The notes under the pieces: generated by a model | Told to the model about the DNA's origin: nothing | Database searches by the model: none | What the model saw: only the letters and a program-made list of their open reading frames with translations | Shown: positions 54,201 through 62,375 of the stretch, piece by piece | Layout of the letters: every line of letters starts with the position of its first letter | Position numbering within the stretch: position 1 is the stretch's first letter | Program-made: the position numbers and the translations under genes | Source: Aquarana catesbeiana | Taxonomy: Eukaryota; Chordata; Amphibia; Anura; Ranidae | Direction: 5' to 3' | DNA: 64,000 nt | NCBI RefSeq assembly: GCF_042186555.1 | Contig: NC_133331.1 | Span: 1,247,720-1,311,719 of the forward strand

Positions 54201-57200
54201 TGCTTACCTGCCCCCCCCCCCCCTCACTTCAAACACAAATCCATGCATAAATGCTGCATTAGAACACAGTGGATGGTGTGTGGTGGGAGGACAGCAGTGC
54301 CAACGCGCCAACTGCAGTGCATCAGACTTTAATAAAAAATAAAAAACTTTATTGAAATGTCACACAGTGACATTTTATTAATAGGTAAGTATGGCCAATT
54401 TTTTTTTTTTGGCCATACTTCTCTTCCGGGTCACAGGAATGCACTTGCTTCGGCACTCTTGTGACCCAGATTTAGCGGACAGTGGGATTTAATGTCAGGA
54501 TCCACTACCCACATGTGGAAAGCGCGCCAAGCTTGAGAGCTAGGGCCTTTATTAGGCTCTGCTTGACCCAAGATGGCTCCCAGAGTCACATAGGGGAACA
54601 GCATCCAATCAGACAGCTTCCCCAGTGACCCAGGAAACCATAGAGGAGCCATGTTCTTCTTGACTTCCCCTCCGACTGCAATGCCACTGCGGCCGAGCAC
54701 CACCTACCATGGAGAAAGTAGACGACACCTGCCTACAGACAGATCTGGAGCTGCACAGTTATTCTGCCAAGCGAATAACTGCTGGGGGTAGGATCCTCTA
54801 AGCTTGCACATAATGGGGGGCATTTTGGCACCTTTACTTAGGACACTGGATGACCATGTCTCAGCACTGACCACCACCATGACTTATCCTAAAGTCACTT
54901 CTCCAGTTCCCACAAGTGTCGGGAAGAACCATTTTCACATCTCTCATCCTATTCTTGGGAAATCAACATCAACACATTCCAAGGTGGTTTGGATTAAAGT
55001 TTCTTAAAGTGTTGATAACAATTTTGAGGAAATCATACTGATAGTCCAAGTACTGGACAGGAGGTGTGAACATTCTGTAACCACTCTTCCCGATACTCAT
55101 TGGAACGGAAGAATTCCAGTTGAAAGTGATTGGCTCCTGCTGGCTTCCACTAGCTTCCTGGTGAGTCTCTGCGGTGGGGGGGGGTGAAGGGAAGGTTCCC
55201 CAATGCTAAACGAAAAGAAAAAAGGACCAGCAGGGGTTCTAACCCCCCACCCCCACTCTATCCAAAGGAAAAAGATAGATATTGGATTTCCATACACTTT
55301 AAGTTCCATTGTTGGGTTTTGCAGAAGACTTACTTGTTAAGAGCCATCTTGGGGTAGGTCAGAGGTCCCCATATCACAGTGTCAATGAAATTCAGAGGGA
55401 TGCGGAATAAACGGCAGCTGCCCATCTCTAGGAAGTTATAGTAACAGATGAGGAGGGAACGCTCACACAGGAAGACAAGGACTTCACGCTCTGTGCCCCA
55501 GTGACTGATCCTGTAGAGGACAGATAGGAGACCAATCAAATTAAAGAAAGATCGCAGAAACTCTTTTCACTATTCAAGCTTCTGTTCCTCCTGATAGGAC
55601 GCAGTCCCTGTTTTGCCAACAACTTTACACCTGGCTCCATTGATTTTTAAATCCCCCTATAAAACCGCTGCTGTAGGCACCGGCCCATAAGTACCGATAC
55701 AACCCAAAACGTGGGTAGCAAAAGTTTTCTTACTGGTTCTAAAAAAGGGATGTGCCAAATCTTTGGTGCCAGTGTTCCATTACCAAAACCAACCGCAAAC
55801 TGCAAAGAGGAGTTCCAGCTGGTTGAAATGGAGATCTCAAAAGCAAGAATCAAATTCTACTCTTTAGTGTAGTCACCCTCCTAGGTAGGTACTAGGATTG
55901 CTAGGATTAGTGTATATATAGTTTTTGAATCAAAAAGGCTGAATCAAAAAGGCTGAAGCGTTGACGCGTTTCGGCTAAGAAGCCTTTATCAAAGCATTTG
56001 CTTTGATGAAGGCTTCTTAGCCGAAACGCGTCAGCGTATTGCCTGTACCCGTGTACCTATGTAACCAATAAAGGATTTTTATTCAAGAGCATCCTAGTTG
56101 CCAGCCCTTTTTAATTGAAATATTGTATTTGGGGCCTGAACGTCCTTGGTAGAGCACCGGATCACAGCTCGTGGACTTTCATATTGGCAGTGGAGCTGGG
56201 GTAACATTTCTTTTCCCTTATATATAGTTTTGTTCCCCTGCTTAAAGCGGAGCGCCGCCGAAAAAATTTTTTTTAAAAGTCAGCAGCTACGTGTGCGGGC
56301 TGAGCTCCGCTCCAACCATTCATCCTGAAATTTCTCTGGCACTGGCCGGGCTGACTCTCTGACTTCCAGCGACTCTCAGTTCCGATTCTCACCAGATCCG
56401 TTCGTATACAGGCACCCTGGGAAAGAAAAAGGCTTTCGGTGCACCGCGAGGTCCCACCATATCTCCGGGTAGGCTCCGGTCCTCCACAGTGCCTGCGGTC
56501 TCCACCACCACCCCTGCCGCCTCTGCTGCCTCTGCTGCTGCTGCTCTTGGCTCTGTTAAGCCTGCTAAGCCTGCTGCTGTTGTTGTGCCTGCTGCCGCCG
56601 CCGCGATATTACCTCCGAGGCTTCCCATACCAAACATGTCAGTTAGCACGCAGACGCTCCCTGATCCGTCTCCACCTGTAGCCTCTCACGCGGCCTCCCA
56701 TGCTGAGCTGCTGGCAGCAATTAAAGCTGGAAATGAAAAGGTGATGGTTAAAATAGACCATTTGGCTTCAGATATCAGCTTAATTCGGCATGATATGGAC
56801 AAATTTAGATCCCGCTTCGTAGAGGCTGAGAGTCGGATCTCACAACTGGAGGACATTACCAGTGCAGACTCCAGGAACCTTCGCGCTTTGCAGCTGCAGG
56901 TAAAAGCCCTACAAGATAAGTCGATAGACACAGAAAATCGCATGAGGAGAAACAATCTAAGGATCATAGGCCTACCGGAAAAAACAGAAGGTAATAAACC
57001 AGCTGAGTTTGTGGAATCCTTTCTTATATCATTGTTGGACTTACCTGCTATGCCCCCTACATTCGTGGTAGAGAGGGCGCATAGGATTCCACCAACCCCT
57101 CCAGCCCCTGGTAATCCTCCCAGGCCTCTTTTATTGAGACTTTTGAATTTCAGAGACAGAGATAAGATATTAGCTGCAGCTAGAGATAAACAAGAACTGC

Positions 57201-57723
57201 GGTTTAATAATGCAAAAATCATGTTGTTTCCTGATTACTCCCCTGAAGTCCAGCAGCGACGCCGGGCCTTTACAGAGGTCAGAAGACGCCTAAGGGATAA
57301 AGGTCTTAAATTTAGCTTATTATATCCCAGCAAGCTTCGAGTTGCAGACGGGGACCGAACATTCTTTTTCACCAATCCGGAGGCCGCTATATCCTGGTTA
57401 GATGGCCGTGGGTGACGCATGTGTTTTTTTTTTTTTTTTTTTTTTTTTTTTTGTACCATCCTTACTACTATAGTCTACTATAGTCTACTATAGTCCATTA
57501 TAGTGCACCCTTATAGTGTCTAAAATTTTCTTGCTATTCTGTGGTCTCCTAATGAATGCTTAGATAAATGTACTTTATTTGGAGTTGGAATGCTCAGCCC
57601 TTTGGACTTGGACTTGGACTTGGACTATATCTCTTACACTAAGAGCCAAGAGTTAGAAAATTAGAACCCAACCCCACCTCAATTACTCTCTGTTGCTTCC
57701 TTTTTTGTCTCCTTTTTTCTCTT

Positions 57724-57757
<34 letters not shown>

Positions 57758-60700
57758 CCTTCCCCCTCCTGCCCTTTTCTCCCCATCCCGTCCAATTTTT
57801 TTTTTTTTTTTTTTTGGATAGGTATTGGATAGGTTTTTCCTTTTTTCCTTTTTTATATATTTGTTCGGCCATAGGGTGCCTGAACAAATAGTAGTAGTAG
57901 TACGATATCCCCTTTTAGGGGTATATCTGCAATATAGTTGCAATACAGTTGCAGCTTGCGTGTTCTTTTTTTTTTTTTTTTGGGAGAAAACTAATCCCAA
58001 CTCTCCTCCTCCTTTTTTTGTTTTTTGAGAGGAGATGGGACTTAGTCGGATAAGCACTTCGTGCTTGGGTATATATATTTTTTTGTTGTTTTATGTTGGT
58101 CTTTGTCATGGTTTGTATAAGCTTGTTTCAAAAATTGCCTTAAAAATTAACATTGCTGGTACATGGTATATTGTAAAAATCTTGCTGCTTGTGAGTTACC
58201 CCAAATGGTGTTCCCCTAGTCATTTTACTTGGCCATGGCTTCTTAAACCTATATGGCCACTTCCTTAGCTGAAACCTTTTCGGTCCTTTCATGGAATGTG
58301 AGAGGTCTTAATTCTAAATTTAAACGGGCACTGTTGATGAGATATCTAAAAACCCACTCTCCACATTTTATTCTCCTACAGGAAACCCACCTCACAGGCA
58401 GCAAGGTTTTAACTCTAAAAAAACCCTGGATTCAGAGGGCCATCCATGCGACTTACTCCTCTTATGCTAGAGGGGTCTCAATCCTAATACACAAGAAATT
58501 CCCCTGTGTTATTGAGGACGTGTGCACGGACCCCCAGGGCAAGTTTGCAATGGTGGTGTTTTCACACTGGTCTCAGCGATATATAATCATAAATGTTTAT
58601 ATTCCTCCACCTTTTACACATGATTTATTATATAAGGTTTTGGAAAAAGCAGCTCCTTTTTATCCAGCGAAATTGCTGGTGATGGGGGATTTCAACTCTA
58701 CTATCTCCCCAGATTTGGACAGACCAGTCCCATCAAAAAACTATAGCTCTGAACTATCTATATGGGCACAGGCAATGGGGCTACAGGAGATATGGAGATG
58801 GAAACACCCGGCTATTAGGGCATACTCATGCTTTTCGGCCTCACATAGGACTGCCTCACGGATTGACCTAGCCTTCTCTAATTCAATCCTGTTGACGGAT
58901 GTAATAGGGGCTAAATATCTACCCAGTGGGTTGTCCGATCATAGCCCACTGGTAATCGAGCTTCGCTCGCCTGCACGCCGAGATGCGGCCCTGTGGAGGC
59001 TGGGGGCACAGTGGATTTCCCACCCTGAGGTGGCTGACACTATCCCACCCAGACTAGTTGAGTTTTGGGAACTTAATGAAGGCTCCTCGACCCCACAGAC
59101 GGTCTGGGACACCTTCAAGGCCTATACAAGAGGGCAATATATCTCTATTATCGCTAGTGTCAAGAAACAGCAGGGCCGGGAAACTTACAGGTTACAACAG
59201 ATGGTAGAGGATCAAACATTAATCTATAGTACAGATCCTACAGCAGCTCATTTTGACGCATTAAATGCCGCCCGCAGTTCACTAAATTTACATTTAACGG
59301 AAGTTACAAGATTGGATATGCATAAAGGTAGACAGCGACTATTTGAACAGGGGGACAAGAATGGTCGTTTCCTGGCCATGTTGGCACAGCATGAATATCC
59401 ATCCACAGTGGTTTCGGGCCTGCGGTCTTCAACTGGGGATAAGGTGACCTCTCAGGTAGAAATCTTACAAATGTTTAAAGCCTTTTACCAAACTCTTTAT
59501 ACCTCTGCTCTTCCCCCCGACTTCCAGCCAGAGATGTTGCAAAACCTTTTAGATCCACTAGCACTTGGCTGGCTGTCGAATGAGGAACGAGAATCGTTGG
59601 TACGCCCTATTTCGGCCTTAGAGGTTTTAAAAATTATACGGTCCTTCCCTTTGGGCAAGGCGCCAGGGCCGGATGGTCTTCCTATAGAATTTTATAGGGC
59701 ACATGCAGCATTTTTGGCACCCATCCTGGCCCAATTATACACCCTCTGCCTATCCAAGGGTGATCTGCCCCTTTCAATGCACCAGGCCTATCTTACTTTG
59801 ATCCATAAGGACCTTAAGGACCCAGAGCTATGTGCCTCATATAGGCCAATAGCCCTATTGAATAATGACCTGAAAATCTTAACCAAACTGCTGGCTACCC
59901 GTCTATATCCATTATTACCTTCGGTTATTGACTCTGATCAAACAGGATTTATGCCTAAAAGGTCAACCGACGTTAATCTTAGGAGACTCTTTACCAATAT
60001 TCATGCCCAACACAATAACTCCGGTACCAGAGCTATTGCCCTACTAGATATAGAAAAGGCATTCGACACTGTGGAGTGGCCCTTTTTGTGGGAGACTCTA
60101 CGTCGAATGGGTTTTCCACTACGGTTTATATCATGGTTGCAGGTGATCTATAGGTGTCCCATCTCATCGATTCGTTTGGGCTCCAGACTCTCAACTCCAT
60201 TTCAACTGTTTCGGGGAACTAGACAGGGCTGCCCTCTTTCTCCGGCTCTATTTGCTCTAGCTATAGAGCCAGTTGCAGAGGCTCTCCGTACATCGCCTCA
60301 TATTAAGGGGCTTAGGATAGGCATGCTGGAGGAGAGGGTAGCCCTGTATGCTGACGACATGGTTTTATTTTTGGGGGACGCGGGTCCATCACTTCAGGGT
60401 GCTCTGTCACTCCTCAACACTTTCTCCATGGTAACGGGCCTCCGGGTAAACTGGCCAAAATCTACTCTATTTCCAATAGATCAAGCAGCCAAATTGACAT
60501 CTTCTCCAGATAGCCCATTAAAGTGGGTTGACTCCTTTAAATATCTTGGGGTTTGTGTCTCTGCACAAGCCTCAGATTTTCTTAAATTAAACTTGGATCC
60601 GGTAGTGGGGGATATGAAAGCTAAACTCAAGGCATGGAATAATCTCCCCCTATCGGTATGGGGAAGGGTCAACTTGCTTAAAATGAAGGTCATCCCCAAA

Positions 60701-62191
60701 TTCATATATTTATTCCGCCATTCCCCGCAGTGGTTTCCTAAATCCTTCTTTACTAAACTAAACCAACGCTTTTCAGAGTTTCTCTGGGGCTCCTTACCAC
60801 CGAGATATAAGTTAACTACATTAATGAGGCCACTATCGCAGGGTGGTATGGCCTTTCCAGATTGCTATAAGTACTTTTTGGCGACACAGCTGGTGACAGT
60901 GGTCTGGTGGCTAAATCCTGATAAAACCAATGTGGCCTCCGCTTTGGAGGCCACTGTGGCAGGCTCCTGGGAATCTCTTCAATACCTAATTTACAGAGGC
61001 CCATGTGCCCCACACTTATTAACTCCGTCTATGCTTACTACTTTACGGGCCTGGAAAATGGGCTTGGCTATTGAAAAACACAGCCAGATGGGAATTTCCC
61101 CTAATACACCCCTATGGCTAAACCCCAATTTACCACATTTTTACAAATCTATTGACCCCCAGATATGGACTAGATATGGTATAAAATTAATCTCACAAGT
61201 GGTGTCTTGCACCTCACTGCTTTCTTTTTGTCAGCTTTCCTCCCAGTATAATCTTCCGCAGCACTATCAGTTCCGTTATCTTCAACTTTCGCATGCTTTC
61301 GAAGCCCAATTCCCACGTTCGTCCTGTATATTAATACAGTCTAAACTGGAGACTACTCTTAGATCCGGTTGTACAAAAAAACCTATATCTCACATATATC
61401 AGCATTTAATCTATGAGTCCTTGCCTCCGTTGGACGGCCTTTTGTCCCGTTGGCAGCGTGACATTCCAGCTTTGAGTGGCGAAGATTGGGATGGTGTTTG
61501 GGACTTCCCTTTTAGTTCGCTAGTCTCTATACGTGACAAGTTAGTCCAATTTAAAATAGTCCACCGGGCGTATTTCACTCCCCACAGACTTCATTTGATA
61601 AATCCTGCCCACTCCCCTAAGTGTTGGAGATGTAGCTACACCCCCGGAGATTTTTCCCATATCTTTTGGCATTGTCCAAAGATACAACAATTCTGGGGGG
61701 GGGTACTAGGCCTAATCAATAAAATTGCATCCACTAATCTACCACTGTCTATGGAGATTTGTATGTTGGGCCTTATAAAAAAATTAGTTCCTGCTGTAGC
61801 TAAACGCACGATGATTGGCTTGCTTCTATTTTACGCTAGGAAAACCATAACATTTCAATGGAAGAAGCCCTATCCCCCCACAAATGTCCAGTGGAAACGT
61901 TTGGTTAACGATAATCTTCCACTATATAAAGATACCTATCTTAATAGAGGCTGCCAATTGAAATTTAATAAGGTTTGGAGTGGGTGGCTGGAGGAAATGA
62001 ACATTGCTTACTAATGTTGGACTAGCTTCAGTTACGATACCAAGAATCGACGATTAAATGTAATTCCTAGTTAATAGGTATAGGCCTTTATGGGCAGTGG
62101 GGGGGCGGCCCAAAAATTCCAAAAATCCCCTTTTCACTTACATGTTAAAATTGTATTGCATGGATGTATTCCTCTCTTTTTCTTTCCCTTT

Positions 62192-62235
<44 letters not shown>

Positions 62236-62328
62236 TGATGTACTTGCGATATCACCTGTACAAGCTAGACAACCAATTTGTATATGTCTTTATGTCTTTG
62301 TGTCTTATAAGGAAAATTTGAATAAAAA

Positions 62329-62375
<47 letters not shown>

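Larger units (their letters stand above)
56291..62372 (+). mobile_element. Full-length L1/Tx1-clade LINE with target-site duplication
   Basis: Layout: 5'UTR 56291-56416, ORF1, a T-rich spacer 57416-58252, ORF2, 3'UTR 62015-62335 with AATAAA at 62321, and an A37 tail ending at 62372. The 16-bp sequence AAAAGTCAGCAGCTAC directly before the element (56275-56290) is repeated directly at its poly(A) end (62369-62384), as expected for target-primed reverse transcription. Both genes are uninterrupted, so the insertion is young. Confidence 0.93.
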
